Assembly: GCF_029714325.1 (NCBI RefSeq)
Contig: NZ_CP121666.1
Span: forward strand, 8,852,501-8,916,500
DNA: 64,000 nucleotides
DNA from: Bradyrhizobium sp. CB1717
GTDB lineage: Bacteria > Pseudomonadota > Alphaproteobacteria > Rhizobiales > Xanthobacteraceae
Reading direction: 5' to 3'
The notes under the pieces: model-generated
What the model saw: only the letters and a program-made list of their open reading frames with translations
Told to the model about the DNA's origin: nothing
Databases searched by the model: none
Program-made: the position numbers and the translations under genes
Shown here: positions 26,680 to 36,170 of the stretch, piece by piece
Layout: every line of letters begins with the position of its first letter
How positions within the stretch are numbered: position 1 is the first letter of the stretch

Positions 26680-27414
26680 ATGCAACTGCGTTTCGTCGGC
26701 TGCGGTGACGCCTTCGGCTCCGGCGGCAGGCTCAACACCTGCTTCCATGTCTCGGGGCGCGAAGCGAACTTCCTGATCGATTGCGGTGCGTCGGCGCTGC
26801 CGGCGCTGAAGCGGCTCGAGATCGAGCGAAACGACATCGACCTGATCCTGATTACGCATTTCCACGGCGACCATTTTGCCGGCCTGCCGTTCTTCCTGCT
26901 CGACGCGCAATTCTCGCGGCGGACGCGGCCGCTGACGATCGCGGGCCCGCAAGGCATCGAGACGCGGCTGCGTGAGGTGATGGAATCGCTGTTCGAGCAT
27001 TCCTCGCGGACAAAACAACGCTTCGAGCTCAACGTCGTCGAGCTCGCGCCCGGGCAGAGCCGGAGTTTTGGCGTCGTGACCGTGACGCCCTACCCGGTCG
27101 TGCACGGCGACTCCGGCGGTCCCTTCCTCGCCTATCGCGTCGAGACCGAGGGCCGCACGCTCGCCTACAGCGCCGACACCGAATGGACGGAGACGCTCAT
27201 TCCGCTGGCGCATGGCGCAGACCTTTTCATCGCCGAAGCCTATATGTACGAGAAGGTGGTCAAGAACCATCTCAGCCTGAAGACCTTGGAACAGCATTTA
27301 CCTGCAATCGGCGCAAAACGCCTCGTCCTCACCCATATGAGCGACGACATGCTGTCGCGTCTGGACGACATCGCGCATCTCGCCGCCGAAGACGGCATGG
27401 TGCTCGTGTTCTGA
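26680..27414 (+). CDS. RNase Z-like MBL-fold metallo-hydrolase
   Basis: A 244-aa beta-lactamase-fold protein with the full zinc motif THFHGDHFAGLPF (residues 60-72), preceded by FLIDCGASAL, and later TPYPVVHGDSG, YSADTEWTETL and LVLTHMSDDM. The overall pattern is close to ribonuclease Z and its phosphodiesterase relatives, but the long flexible exosite arm of tRNase Z is short or missing, so a small-molecule phosphodiesterase is as likely. The stop is one base before the MATE start, indicating an operon. Confidence 0.87.
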   Translation: MQLRFVGCGDAFGSGGRLNTCFHVSGREANFLIDCGASALPALKRLEIERNDIDLILITHFHGDHFAGLPFFLLDAQFSRRTRPLTIAGPQGIETRLREVMESLFEHSSRTKQRFELNVVELAPGQSRSFGVVTVTPYPVVHGDSGGPFLAYRVETEGRTLAYSADTEWTETLIPLAHGADLFIAEAYMYEKVVKNHLSLKTLEQHLPAIGAKRLVLTHMSDDMLSRLDDIAHLAAEDGMVLVF

Positions 27415-27415
27415 C

Positions 27416-28741
27416 ATGCACGCGCCTGTTCCCCTCAAGATCGGCTCCCGCCAGGTGTTCGCCATCGCAGGTCCGGCGATGGTGGCGAACCTCACGACGC
27501 CGCTGATCGGCGTGGTCTCGACCACCGCGATCGGCCGGCTCGACGATGCGGCGCTGCTCGGCGGCGTCGCGATGGCCTCCGTGATCTTCGACTGCCTGTT
27601 CTGGCTGTTCGGTTTCCTGCGCATGAGCACGCTCGCCTTCACCGCGCAGGCGCTCGGCGCGGGCGAGACGCGCGAGCAGACCGTAATCCTGGTGCGCGGA
27701 TTCATCGTCGCCGGCCTGATCGGCGCAGCGCTGATCGCGCTGCAATTGCCGCTCTCCGCCGTGCTGTTCGACCTGATGGGCGGCAGCGAAGGCGTGACGC
27801 GGGCCGCCAAGACCTATTTCATGATCCGGATCTGGTCGTCGCCCTTCGCCTTCGCCAATTACGTCATTCTCGGCTGGCTGGTGGGACAGGCCCGCGCCAA
27901 TCCGGCGCTGTTGCTGCAGGTCGTCATCAACCTCATCAACATGGCGGCGACGATCCTGCTGGTGCTGGTCTACGACACCGGCATCGCGGGCGCGGCGATC
28001 GCCGCCGTGCTGTCGGAGACAACAGGCTTCGTGCTCGGCGCGATCGTGTGCCATCGCCATGCCGCCGGCGGCTTCAAGGTGCCCAGCACAATGCTGTTCG
28101 ATCGCGCAAAACTGATGCGGCTCCTGGCGGTCAACACCGACATCCTGATCCGCACCGCGGCGCTGATCGCCGTGTTCCTGTTCTTCACCGCCAAGGGCGC
28201 GCGGGCCGGCGACGTCACGCTTGCGGCGAACTCCGTGCTCAACAATTTCCTGCTGGTCAGCGCCTTCTTCCTCGACGGCCTCGCCAATGCGGCGCAGCAG
28301 CTCTGCGGCCGCACCTTTGGCGCGCGTGACGCGAGGGGATTTGCGGACTCGACCCGGCTGGTGCTGCTATGGGGGCTCGGCTTCGCGCTGGTCGTCGCCG
28401 TGCTGTTCGCGCTGTTCGGACCTGATATCATCAACTTCATGACGGCGAGCGAGGATGTCCGCCGCGCCGCGCGCGATTTCCTGCCGTTCATCGTGCTTGC
28501 GCCTATCCCCGGCGTGTTCGCGTTCGGCTTCGACGGCATCTATGTCGGCGCGACCTGGGCGCGCGAGATGCGCAATCTGATGCTGCTATCGCTCGCGATC
28601 TTCTTCGGCATCTGGCTGGCGCTGCAGTCGTTCGGCAATGCCGGACTGTGGTGCGCGCTGATCGCGTTCTACATCGCGCGCGGCGGCTTGCAGGGCGCGA
28701 GGTATCCGGTGTTGTATCGGGTGACGTTTTCAAAGCCATAG
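27416..28741 (+). CDS. MATE family efflux transporter (DinF-like)
   Basis: A 441-aa protein with about 12 membrane helices in two MATE halves. The N-terminal FAIAGPAMVANLTTPLIGVV and VSTTAIGRLDDAALLGGVA blocks resemble DinF/NorM-type Na+ or H+ drug antiporters. The ATG at 27416 follows the MBL stop by one base. After it comes a family C repeat, likely the operon end. Exported compounds are unknown. Confidence 0.9.
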   Translation: MHAPVPLKIGSRQVFAIAGPAMVANLTTPLIGVVSTTAIGRLDDAALLGGVAMASVIFDCLFWLFGFLRMSTLAFTAQALGAGETREQTVILVRGFIVAGLIGAALIALQLPLSAVLFDLMGGSEGVTRAAKTYFMIRIWSSPFAFANYVILGWLVGQARANPALLLQVVINLINMAATILLVLVYDTGIAGAAIAAVLSETTGFVLGAIVCHRHAAGGFKVPSTMLFDRAKLMRLLAVNTDILIRTAALIAVFLFFTAKGARAGDVTLAANSVLNNFLLVSAFFLDGLANAAQQLCGRTFGARDARGFADSTRLVLLWGLGFALVVAVLFALFGPDIINFMTASEDVRRAARDFLPFIVLAPIPGVFAFGFDGIYVGATWAREMRNLMLLSLAIFFGIWLALQSFGNAGLWCALIAFYIARGGLQGARYPVLYRVTFSKP

Positions 28742-28747
28742 AAGCGT

Positions 28748-28834
28748 CGTAGCCCGGATGGAGCGCAGCGTAATCCGGGGTCTTGGCACTCTCGGATAGA
28801 ATCCCGGATTGCGCTGCGCTCCATCCGGGCTACG
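28748..28834. repeat. Intergenic palindromic repeat, family C (terminator-like)
   Basis: Arms CGTAGCCCGGATGGAGCGCA and TGCGCTCCATCCGGGCTACG with an inner ATCCGGG/CCCGGAT pair, between the convergent MATE and pyrD genes. A second copy is at 32281-32366. Confidence 0.9.
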
Positions 28835-28844
28835 AGAGACCGCC

Positions 28845-29942
28845 TCACATCCCCGGCCAGTCTTCGGCGGTCAGCGTCGCGGCATCGGAGCCCACGATTT
28901 CGGACAGCGAATCACGCCCTGTCCGCAGCAGCGTCGAGGTGAGGTCGCGCTTGATCTCCTCGACGAGGCCGATGCCCTTGTAGACCAGCGACGAATAGAG
29001 CTGGATCAGGCTGGCGCCTGCGCGGATTTTTGTCAGCGCCGCACCGCCGGAATCGACGCCGCCGACGCCGACCAGGGGGAACGCGCCCTCGACGCGCACA
29101 TAGGTCTCCGCGACCATCCGCGTCGAGAGGCGGAACAGCGGCCGGCCGGACAGGCCGCCCTGCTCCTTGGCGCGCGTCTCCTCGCGCAGCGTGCTCGGCC
29201 GCGCGATCGTCGTGTTCGACACGATCATGCCGTCGACCTTGCGCGAGCGCGCGACCTGCACGACATCGTCGAGCTGGGCGAGGCTGAGATCAGGCGCGAT
29301 CTTGAGCAGCACCGGCGTATCGCCGGCCTTCTGCCTGACACGCTCGCGCGCATCGATCACGCGCGCGAGGAGATCGTCGAGCAGCGCGCCTTCCTGCAAG
29401 TTGCGCAGGCCCGGCGTGTTCGGCGAGGAGACGTTGACGGTGAAATAGCTCGCGACCGGCGCAAAGGTCTCGATCAGCTTGACGTAGTCGTCGACGCGGT
29501 CCGGCGAATCCTTGTTGGCGCCGACATTGACGCCGACGATGCCGCCATGCTGCGCGCGTGCGGCGAGCCGGCGCAGCGCGACTTCGGCGCCGTCATTGTT
29601 GAAGCCCATGCGGTTGATGACGGCTTCGTCGCGCTCGAGCCGGAACAGCCGCGGCCGCGGATTGCCGGCTTGCGGCTTCGGCGTCACCGAGCCGATCTCG
29701 ACGAAGCCGAAACCGAGCCGCAGCAGCGCATCCGGCACCTCGGCGCTCTTGTCGAAGCCGGCGGCCATGCCGATCGGATTGGGAAAATTGAGCCCGAAGG
29801 CGCGGACCGCAAGCTTGGGATCGTCAGCGCGCGGCTTGACCGGCGGCAGGAAGCGCAGGCCCTGGATCGCCAGGCGATGCGCATCCTCCGGATCGAGCCA
29901 GCGCAGCACCGGCAGCGAGAAGGCGTCGAAAGCGCGGATCAC
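28845..29942 (-). CDS. pyrD: Dihydroorotate dehydrogenase (quinone), class 2
   Basis: Membrane-associated flavoenzyme (365 aa) that oxidises dihydroorotate to orotate with quinone in pyrimidine synthesis. Class 2 marks are the N-terminal amphipathic extension ([20 protein letters not shown]), [31 protein letters not shown], the catalytic-Ser region [17 protein letters not shown], and the FMN phosphate site [12 protein letters not shown]. It starts with GTG at 29942, overlapping the DUF952 stop by 4 bp (GTGA). Confidence 0.96.
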   Translation of the reverse strand: MIRAFDAFSLPVLRWLDPEDAHRLAIQGLRFLPPVKPRADDPKLAVRAFGLNFPNPIGMAAGFDKSAEVPDALLRLGFGFVEIGSVTPKPQAGNPRPRLFRLERDEAVINRMGFNNDGAEVALRRLAARAQHGGIVGVNVGANKDSPDRVDDYVKLIETFAPVASYFTVNVSSPNTPGLRNLQEGALLDDLLARVIDARERVRQKAGDTPVLLKIAPDLSLAQLDDVVQVARSRKVDGMIVSNTTIARPSTLREETRAKEQGGLSGRPLFRLSTRMVAETYVRVEGAFPLVGVGGVDSGGAALTKIRAGASLIQLYSSLVYKGIGLVEEIKRDLTSTLLRTGRDSLSEIVGSDAATLTAEDWPGM

Positions 29943-30283
29943 GGCGCAAGCTCCGGAACATCGTGGCTGCCGTCGGAGCGCATGTTGAGGTTCAGCACCG
30001 AGATGACAGCGCCGAGATCGAGCTCGCCATAGAGGTGCGGAAACAGCTCCTCATTGCGCGAGCGCTCCCAGCGCAGTTCGCTGCCCAGCGCATCGCCGTC
30101 GACCTCGACCAGGAACAGCGCCCGCTGCCCGGCGAAGTGCTTGCGCAGGGTTTCGGGAACCTGGGCGGCCGTCGAGAAATGAATGAAGCCGTCGCGCGAA
30201 TCGTCCGCGCTGCCCTGGTACACGCCGTGCCGTTCCGCCTCGCGCCAGGCCGAGGCCGGACAGATTTTGTAGATCTTGACCAC
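29939..30283 (-). CDS. DUF952 family protein
   Basis: A 114-aa protein of the DUF952 family: [18 protein letters not shown], then [20 protein letters not shown] and the C-terminal [18 protein letters not shown]. The family has a glutathione-S-transferase-like or ADP-ribosyl-related small fold of unknown role. It uses GTG at 30283. It is co-transcribed and coupled with pyrD, an arrangement I would treat as conserved in relatives, though the functional link is not known. Confidence 0.86.
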   Translation of the reverse strand: MVKIYKICPASAWREAERHGVYQGSADDSRDGFIHFSTAAQVPETLRKHFAGQRALFLVEVDGDALGSELRWERSRNEELFPHLYGELDLGAVISVLNLNMRSDGSHDVPELAP

Positions 30284-30617
30284 CGCTTACGCAGCCCTGT
30301 TTGCCCTTTGAGACAGCTCTTTGAGTCTCTTGGGTTTTTTCGTCTATTGGGGTCCCTGAAACCCCGGGCGCGACCGTAAAGGCCGCTCCTTCCGAACTCA
30401 AGACTTAGCGCCTGTTCCGTCCCGATGAAATCGGGACGGGCCGTCAGATTCCTGTTTTGACGCGTTTTCCTTGCCACGCACTTGTATTCCCTCGGCCCGA
30501 CCACCGCTTTCGCGTCACCCCTTGCGCGAAAAACGGAAAACCGGTTGATTTGAGGACAGTTTTCCTGAGTTGCGACGGGCTGGACCTTCCATGGTCAGAC
30601 AGGCCAAAGCGCAGAGG
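30284..30617. other. Divergent gap with a stable small hairpin
   Basis: No gene is supported here. The notable structure is CCGTCCCGAT-GAA-ATCGGGACGG at 30417-30439, a 10-bp perfect stem with a 3-base loop and no T-run. It could be a terminator, part of a leader, or a regulatory site between DUF952-pyrD and the S24 regulator. Confidence 0.5.
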
Positions 30618-31244
30618 ATGCTGACTCACGACCAGATCTGGATCGCGCTGGATCGGCTTGCGGCGCGCGCCGGCCTGTCGCCGTCCGGCCTTGCCAAGCG
30701 TGCCGGGCTCGACCCCACCACCTTCAACAGGTCCAAGCGCGTCACCCCTGATGGCCGCGAGCGCTGGCCCTCGACCGAATCGATCGCGAAAGCGCTGGCG
30801 GCGACCGGCGACTCCATCGACACCTTTGCAAGGCTGATCGACGACGAGGCAGGCGACGGCCGTTCGGTGCCGCTGCTCGGCCTCGCGCTGGCCGGTGCGA
30901 GCGGCGCCTTCGACGAGTCCGGCCTTCCATCGGGCAAGGGCTGGACCGAAGTCGCGCTGCCCACCGTCGAGGACGGCCAGACGTTTGCGCTGGAGATCGC
31001 CGGCGATGCGCTTGCGCCCACCTATCGCGACGGTGACGTCATCCTGGTCTCACCGGGCACAGCGATCCGCAAGGGCGATCGTGTCGTGGTGAAGACCCGA
31101 GCGGGCGAAGTGACGATCGCAACCCTGAAGCGCCGCACGACAAAGTCGCTGGAATTGCAGCCGCTCGATGCCTCGCAGGCCGAGCGCACGATGGCGACAG
31201 GCGAGGTCGCCTGGGTCGCAAGGATCGTGTGGGCGAGCCAATAG
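30618..31244 (+). CDS. HTH regulator with S24/LexA-like C-terminal domain
   Basis: A 208-aa protein, with possible starts at 30591 or 30618; 30618 (MLTHDQIWIALDRLA) is preferred. The N-terminal helix-turn-helix is LSPSGLAKRAGLDPTTFNRS. The C-terminal half is an S24 peptidase-like fold: FALEIAGDALAPTYRDGDVILV carries the site where LexA-type proteins have the catalytic Ser, but here the residue order is GDAL rather than GDSM, so self-cleavage is doubtful. The later Lys region DRVVVKTRAGEV is retained. It resembles phage-repressor-like stress regulators. Confidence 0.86.
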   Translation: MLTHDQIWIALDRLAARAGLSPSGLAKRAGLDPTTFNRSKRVTPDGRERWPSTESIAKALAATGDSIDTFARLIDDEAGDGRSVPLLGLALAGASGAFDESGLPSGKGWTEVALPTVEDGQTFALEIAGDALAPTYRDGDVILVSPGTAIRKGDRVVVKTRAGEVTIATLKRRTTKSLELQPLDASQAERTMATGEVAWVARIVWASQ

Positions 31245-31335
31245 ATTCAACGCGCGATTGCCATTGCGACTCACCGGCCCTCTCACCTAGGTTGCGCGCG
31301 AAATTGCCGATCGAATTGATCTGAGGGGGACTACG

Positions 31336-32088
31336 ATGAATCGCCGTCACGCATTGAAAGCACTCGCGGGTCTTGCGCTTTGTCCGGTGTGCAAGCCGGC
31401 CTTCGCCGCCGAAGGCGTGCATTGGAGCTATGAAGGCGCCGGCGGTCCGGGCAAATGGGGCGACCTCGATGCAGCCAACAAGGCCTGCACGGTCGGCCTG
31501 CAACAATCGCCGATCGACATCGAGACGACGGTGAAGTCGCAATTGCCCGCGCTGAAGCTGAACTGGGGCAGGACTGCCGATACCATCGTCAACAACGGGC
31601 ACACGATCCAGCTCAACTTCGCCGAAGGCAGCACGCTTCTTCTCGGCGACGTCAAATACAAGCTGCTCCAGGTGCACTTCCACCGGCCGAGCGAGCACAT
31701 GTTCGGCGGCAAGAATTTTCCGATGGAGGCGCATTTCGTCCACCGCAACGATGCCGGCGGGCTCGCCGTGGTCGGCGTGCTGATGGCCGAAGGCAAGCCG
31801 AACCCGGCCTTCGGCAAGATCATCAAGACCATGCCGGCGGCGGAAGGCCCCGCGGTGAAGGCGGATGCGAGCATCGATCCGCTCGCCATGCTGCCAACGA
31901 AGCTCGGCTATTACCGCTATCCCGGCTCGCTGACGACGCCGCCCTGCTCGGAAGTGGTGGAATGGCTGCTGCTGACCACCCCGATCCAGGTATCGGCCGC
32001 CGATGTCGCCGCGTTCGCAAAGCTCTACCCGATGAACGCGCGGCCGGTGCAGAAGGATAACAGGCGTTACGTGCTGCGGTCGATCTAA
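31336..32088 (+). CDS. Alpha-class carbonic anhydrase, exported
   Basis: A 250-aa periplasmic zinc enzyme that interconverts CO2 and bicarbonate. The N-terminus MNRRHALKALAGLAL, with cleavage near AFAAEG, is a signal with an Arg pair, so Sec or Tat export. Zinc ligands His114 and His116 (LQVHFHRPSEH) and His133 (EAHFVHRND) are all present, as are QQSPIDIE and the C-terminal SLTTPPCSEVVEW of the alpha class. Start is the ATG at 31336 after GAGGGGGA. It stands alone, with two palindromic repeats following. Confidence 0.95.
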   Translation: MNRRHALKALAGLALCPVCKPAFAAEGVHWSYEGAGGPGKWGDLDAANKACTVGLQQSPIDIETTVKSQLPALKLNWGRTADTIVNNGHTIQLNFAEGSTLLLGDVKYKLLQVHFHRPSEHMFGGKNFPMEAHFVHRNDAGGLAVVGVLMAEGKPNPAFGKIIKTMPAAEGPAVKADASIDPLAMLPTKLGYYRYPGSLTTPPCSEVVEWLLLTTPIQVSAADVAAFAKLYPMNARPVQKDNRRYVLRSI

Positions 32089-32110
32089 CAGGGGCGCAAG
32101 TATTCATCGA

Positions 32111-32237
32111 TGTCGTCCTGGCGAAAGCCAGGACCCATTACCCCAGGGGAAGTCGTCGTGCGAGTTGGCAACTCCGAGTCCCCGTAACCACATCCGACGG
32201 TGGTTATGGGTCTTGGCTTTCGCCAGGACGACGACGG
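32111..32237. repeat. Intergenic palindromic repeat, family F variant
   Basis: Arms TGTCGTCCTGGCGAAAGCCA and TGGCTTTCGCCAGGACGACG enclose inner pieces around GGACCCATTA/TGGGTCTTGG. It sits just after the carbonic anhydrase. Confidence 0.88.
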
Positions 32238-32280
32238 GGAGATGGGGTCGCTTACAATCGAGATCCGACGCCCTCAGCTT

Positions 32281-32366
32281 GTAGCCCGGATGGAGCGAAG
32301 CGCAATCCGGGACCGCTGGCGCTATCCGCGATGACCCCGGATTTCGCTTCGCTCCATCCGGGCTAC
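32281..32366. repeat. Intergenic palindromic repeat, family C
   Basis: Arms GTAGCCCGGATGGAGCGAAG and CTTCGCTCCATCCGGGCTAC, matching the copy at 28748. It lies between the convergent carbonic anhydrase and lysK genes. The rest of that 301-bp gap is the other repeat plus 40 bp of spacer. Confidence 0.9.
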
Positions 32367-32389
32367 GGGTCTTCCGTTGGGCTACAGCA

Positions 32390-34033
32390 TTACGCTGATC
32401 GCGCCAGCGCGCCGTCGATCATGTTCACCGCGTTCTGCACGCCGTACACCGCGACGAAGGAGCCGAAGCGCGGGCCCTTCTCCTGGCCGAGCAGGACCTG
32501 GTAGAGCATGTTGAACCAGTCGAGCGTGACACCGGGACGGCCGTCCTTGCCCTTCTTGACCTGGTCGAGGAACGGCTCGCGGCGGCCGATCTCGTAGACG
32601 ACGTTCTGGATGTCTTCCGCGGACGCCTCCTGCGGAAGCTGCGAGAGCGCATCGCGCAGGTCCTGAAGCGCCGCGCGCTCCGTGTCCGTCGGCACGCGGA
32701 ACTGCTTCGTCGGCGCGACGAAGTCGCGATAATAGTTGATGGCGTAACCGACCATCGCATCGAGCTTGGGGTGCGTCTGCGGGCTCACGCCGGGACGATA
32801 GCGGCCGATGAAACCCCACAGCGTCTCGGCGTTCTCCGCGTTCGACGACGACACCAGCGTCAAGAGCAGCTGGAAGGTGACGGGCATGTCGCCCTGCGGT
32901 GGCTTGCCGTTGTGGATGTGCCAGACCGGATTGCCGAGCTGCTGCTTGCCGTCCTGTTTGGCAAAACCGTCGATGAATTGCTGATAGTCGTCGACGTTGC
33001 GCGGGATGACGTCGAAATACAGCCGCTTGGCCGCCTTCGGCTCGCGGTACATGAACAGCGACAGCGATTCCGGCGAGGCATAGCGCAGCCATTCGTCGAT
33101 GGTGAGGCCGTTGCCCTTCGACTTCGAGATCTTCTGGCCCTGCTCGTCGAGGAAGAGCTCGTAGTTGAAGCCTTCGGGCGGCGTGGCGCCGAGCGCCTTC
33201 GCGATGGCGCCGGACAGCTTCACGGAATCGATCAGGTCCTTGCCGGCCATCTCATAATCGACGCCGAGCGCGACCCAGCGCATCGCCCAGTCGGCCTTCC
33301 ACTGGCATTTTACATTTCCGCCGGTCACCGGTGTCTCGACTTCCTGGTTGGTATCAGGATCGACATAGGTCACCGTGCCGGCCGCGACGTCGCGGCGGAT
33401 CATCGGCACCTGCAGCACGACACCGCTGGTCTTGCTGATGGGGAGGAACGGCGAATAGGTCGCGCGGCGATCGGGGCCGAGCGTCGGCAGGATGATCGCC
33501 ATGACCTTGTCGTAGGCAGCGAGCATCTTCAGCAGCGTCGCATCGAAGCGGCCGGACGTGTAGTAGTCGGTCGAGCTCGCGAACTCGTAGTCGAAGCCGA
33601 AATGATCGAGGAAGGCGCGCAGCCGCGCATTGTTGTGGTGGCCGAACGAGGGGTATTCGTTGGAGAACGGATCCGGCACCCGCGTCAGCGGCTTGCCGAG
33701 ATGCGCGGCCAGCATCTCCTTGTTGGGGACGTTGTCGGGCACTTTGCGAAACCCGTCCATGTCGTCGGAGAACGCGAGCAGGCGCGTCTTGATCTTGTCC
33801 TCGGTCAGCACGCGGAAGGCGTGGCGCACCATCGAGGTGCGCGCGACCTCGCCGAACGTGCCGATATGCGGTAGGCCCGACGGGCCGTAACCGGTCTCGA
33901 ACAGCACCTCGTCCTTCGGGCTTTTCTTCAGCCGCGCGACAATGGCCTTCGCCTGCTCGAACGGCCAGGCGTTGGATTGTTCGGCGAGCGCACGCAGGTC
34001 GCTCGGGCTCATGCTGGGATCGATAACGGACAT
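32390..34033 (-). CDS. lysK: Lysine--tRNA ligase, class I
   Basis: A 547-aa class I lysyl-tRNA synthetase, the archaeal/alphaproteobacterial type rather than the class II LysS of E. coli. The HIGH-equivalent is PHIGTF at residues 55-60 and the KMSKS-equivalent is KISKSKGN. The catalytic domain is followed by an alpha-helical anticodon domain. Start is the ATG at 34033 with GGAGG 7 bases upstream; a TTG one codon earlier is not needed. It is monocistronic, with repeat elements on both sides. Confidence 0.96.
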   Translation of the reverse strand: MSVIDPSMSPSDLRALAEQSNAWPFEQAKAIVARLKKSPKDEVLFETGYGPSGLPHIGTFGEVARTSMVRHAFRVLTEDKIKTRLLAFSDDMDGFRKVPDNVPNKEMLAAHLGKPLTRVPDPFSNEYPSFGHHNNARLRAFLDHFGFDYEFASSTDYYTSGRFDATLLKMLAAYDKVMAIILPTLGPDRRATYSPFLPISKTSGVVLQVPMIRRDVAAGTVTYVDPDTNQEVETPVTGGNVKCQWKADWAMRWVALGVDYEMAGKDLIDSVKLSGAIAKALGATPPEGFNYELFLDEQGQKISKSKGNGLTIDEWLRYASPESLSLFMYREPKAAKRLYFDVIPRNVDDYQQFIDGFAKQDGKQQLGNPVWHIHNGKPPQGDMPVTFQLLLTLVSSSNAENAETLWGFIGRYRPGVSPQTHPKLDAMVGYAINYYRDFVAPTKQFRVPTDTERAALQDLRDALSQLPQEASAEDIQNVVYEIGRREPFLDQVKKGKDGRPGVTLDWFNMLYQVLLGQEKGPRFGSFVAVYGVQNAVNMIDGALARSA

Positions 34034-34110
34034 CAAGGGGCCTCCGGGCCGCGGAAAATAGCGATTTCCGGGCAGAATGCAATTTTGTGGGCGGTGTTGC
34101 CTCTCGCACC

Positions 34111-34197
34111 GTCATTGCGAGCGAAGCGAAGCAATCCAGAATCTTTCCGCGGAAACAGTCTGGATTGCTTCGTCGCAAGGGCTCCTCGCAATGACGG
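34111..34197. repeat. Intergenic palindromic repeat, family B
   Basis: GTCATTGCGAGCGAAGCGAA and TTCGTCGCAAGG...CTCGCAATGAC arms, close to the copy at 14088-14163 but with an extra interruption in the right arm. It lies between lysK and the binding-protein gene. Confidence 0.88.
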
Positions 34198-34217
34198 CGG
34201 AGAGATCAGCGAAGAAA

Positions 34218-35144
34218 CTAAAACGGGCTCACCGAGAAATAGCGCAGCCACAGATCGGTGTAGCGGCCTTTTTCCCAGACGCGGAACAGGGCCCAGTTCA
34301 GGGCCTGGCGCAGCACGTCGTTGCCCTTGCGGACGGCGATGCCGATGCCTTCGCCGAAGAAGCGGCTCTCGACGAAGGGACCGCCGGAGAAGGCGCAGCA
34401 ATCGCCGGAATCCGTGCCGTTGATCCAGAACGCGAGCGAGATGGCATCGCCGAAGATGAAGTCGACCTCGCCCTTGCGAAGCGCGGCGCGCATCGCGTCG
34501 TCGTTGGGATAGGGGTGCAGCTCGGCGTCGGTGAACATCGCCTTCAGATAGGCCTCATGCGCGGAGCCCGCGATGACGCCGACCTTCTTGCCTTCGAGAT
34601 ATTCGGGGCGGATCTCCGGCATCACCGCATCCTTGCGCGAGACGAAGCGCGCCGGCACGCGGTAATAGGGATCGGTGAAGTCGACGCGGGCGCGCAGCTG
34701 CGGGCTCACCGCCATCGAGGCGATGATGGCATCGCCGCGGTTGGAGGTGAGCGCGTCGACCAGCGTCTCGAACCGCCGCATCTGCACCGTGCAGGTGACC
34801 TTGATCTCGTCGCAAAGCGCGCGGGCGAGATCGACGTTGAAGCCGGCCGGATTGCCGTCGGCGCCGGTGTAGTTGAACGGCGGATAGTCGGTCTCGGTCA
34901 GGAAGCGGATCACGGTCAGACGCGACAGGTCCGGCCGCTCCGGGCGCCGGCGCGGGTCCCAGAACCCGGGCACGGCCTGCGGGGCCGCCTGGGGCGCGGT
35001 TTGCGGCGTCGCCTGGGGGGCCGCAGGAGGCTGCTTGGCCGGGGCCTGGGCGTTCGCGCCGGAGAGGCCGGCGAGCAGGCAGAGGCCGACAGCCAGCAAG
35101 CCACGGACAGATTTGAACGATTTCGCCTGTTGCGATGGAGCCAT
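34218..35144 (-). CDS. SBP_bac_3-type periplasmic substrate-binding protein
   Basis: A 308-aa exported solute-binding protein of the amino-acid (family 3) type. Signal peptide LLAVGLCLLAGLSGANAQA, then a Pro/Gln/Ala-rich linker (residues 35-58), then the binding domain: VIRFLTETDYPPFNYTG, NPAGFNVDLARALCDEI, SPQLRARVDFTDPYYR, GKKVGVIAGSAHEAYL and ALNWALFRVWEKGRYTDLW. No permease or ATPase is next to it, so it is an orphan. The linker suggests attachment to the cell wall or a larger assembly, which is inference. Confidence 0.9.
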   Translation of the reverse strand: MAPSQQAKSFKSVRGLLAVGLCLLAGLSGANAQAPAKQPPAAPQATPQTAPQAAPQAVPGFWDPRRRPERPDLSRLTVIRFLTETDYPPFNYTGADGNPAGFNVDLARALCDEIKVTCTVQMRRFETLVDALTSNRGDAIIASMAVSPQLRARVDFTDPYYRVPARFVSRKDAVMPEIRPEYLEGKKVGVIAGSAHEAYLKAMFTDAELHPYPNDDAMRAALRKGEVDFIFGDAISLAFWINGTDSGDCCAFSGGPFVESRFFGEGIGIAVRKGNDVLRQALNWALFRVWEKGRYTDLWLRYFSVSPF

Positions 35145-35234
35145 CGGCCGAAAGTAATGAATTTCGTTGGGATCAGAGGGCCTTATAGACCATCCACCCG
35201 GGAACGCGAGTGCCGATTGCGGCCAGGGTGAAGC

Positions 35235-35825
35235 TCAGAGATACCGCTTCAGGTCCGCCGCGGCCTCTTCCGGCGTGCGCTTCAGGTTGAACGGCGAGAC
35301 GAACCTGCCGTCGCGGTCCATCAGGTAGATCAGCGCGGTGTGGTCCATGGTGTAGTCGCCGTCCTTGGTCGGGACCTTCTTGGCATAGACCCGGTAGGAG
35401 GTGATGACCTTGGCGGTCTCGGCGGGGTCGCCGGACAGGCCCGCCAGATGCGGATCGAAGCTCGACAGATAGTCCTTCATCGTCGCCGGCGTGTCGCGCT
35501 CCGGGTCGACCGAGATGAAAATGGCATTGACCTTGTCGGCGTCCTTGCCCATCGCCCGCAGCACCTCGGACATCTCGAACAGCGAGGTCGGGCAGACGTC
35601 GGGACAATGGGTGTAGCCGAAGAAGATCAGGGTCGGCTTGCCCTTCAGGCTCTTGTCGGTGACGGCCTTGCCGTTCTGGTCGGTGAGCTGGAACGGGCCG
35701 CCGATCGCGGCGGGCTGCGCCACCTTGCTGACCCCGCCCATGGCCCAGAACATGATCAGGAGCCCGAGGACGAGGCTTGCTGCAAAGGCGGTCGCGATCA
35801 CCAGCGGGCGGGCGGCGGAACTCAT
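35235..35825 (-). CDS. SCO1/SenC family copper chaperone
   Basis: A 196-aa membrane-anchored thioredoxin-fold protein used to insert copper into cytochrome oxidase. One N-terminal helix (residues 8-29), then copper ligands Cys74 and Cys78 in YTHCPDVCPTSLF and His162 in YTMDHTALIYLMD. The ATG at 35825 is chosen over an open frame reaching 35915. It is 23 bp downstream of a 64-aa membrane protein on the same strand, probably an operon. Confidence 0.93.
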   Translation of the reverse strand: MSSAARPLVIATAFAASLVLGLLIMFWAMGGVSKVAQPAAIGGPFQLTDQNGKAVTDKSLKGKPTLIFFGYTHCPDVCPTSLFEMSEVLRAMGKDADKVNAIFISVDPERDTPATMKDYLSSFDPHLAGLSGDPAETAKVITSYRVYAKKVPTKDGDYTMDHTALIYLMDRDGRFVSPFNLKRTPEEAAADLKRYL

Positions 35826-35848
35826 GGGCGGAAAACTTCCTGTCGGGG

Positions 35849-36043
35849 TCAGAAGCAGGCGGCGAAGCCGGTCCTGATCATTTCGAAGAACACCTGACTG
35901 CCGTAGTGGAACCACAGCGCCAGCGCGCCGATCACGACCAGCCCGCCGACACCAGCGCCCGCCAACAGCAGCACGGACGGCGTCCGGCCGGCAGTGGACG
36001 AATTGTCCTGTAACGGATGTCCCGGGTGCAGCGGTTGAGCCAT
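35849..36043 (-). CDS. Small single-helix membrane protein upstream of sco
   Basis: A 64-aa protein: a hydrophilic N-terminus (MAQPLHPGHPLQDNSSTAG), one long membrane helix at residues 24-46 (VLLLAGAGVGGLVVIGALAL) and a conserved-looking tail FEMIRTGFAACF ending Cys-Phe. It is not a recognised domain to me, but its place directly before a Sco gene, with a 23-bp gap, suggests a role in respiratory copper or oxidase assembly. The ribosome site is weak. Confidence 0.72.
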   Translation of the reverse strand: MAQPLHPGHPLQDNSSTAGRTPSVLLLAGAGVGGLVVIGALALWFHYGSQVFFEMIRTGFAACF

Positions 36044-36170
36044 GACAAATTTGGGGGCGAAGGCCCCGGTTCCCAGGCTTTCAGATAGGCTTTAGCCCGC
36101 CTGCGGGCAAGGCGCTGGCAGCAGACAAGGCGCCGCTGACGGTCTCAATGATCCCGTCATGCCTGTGGTG

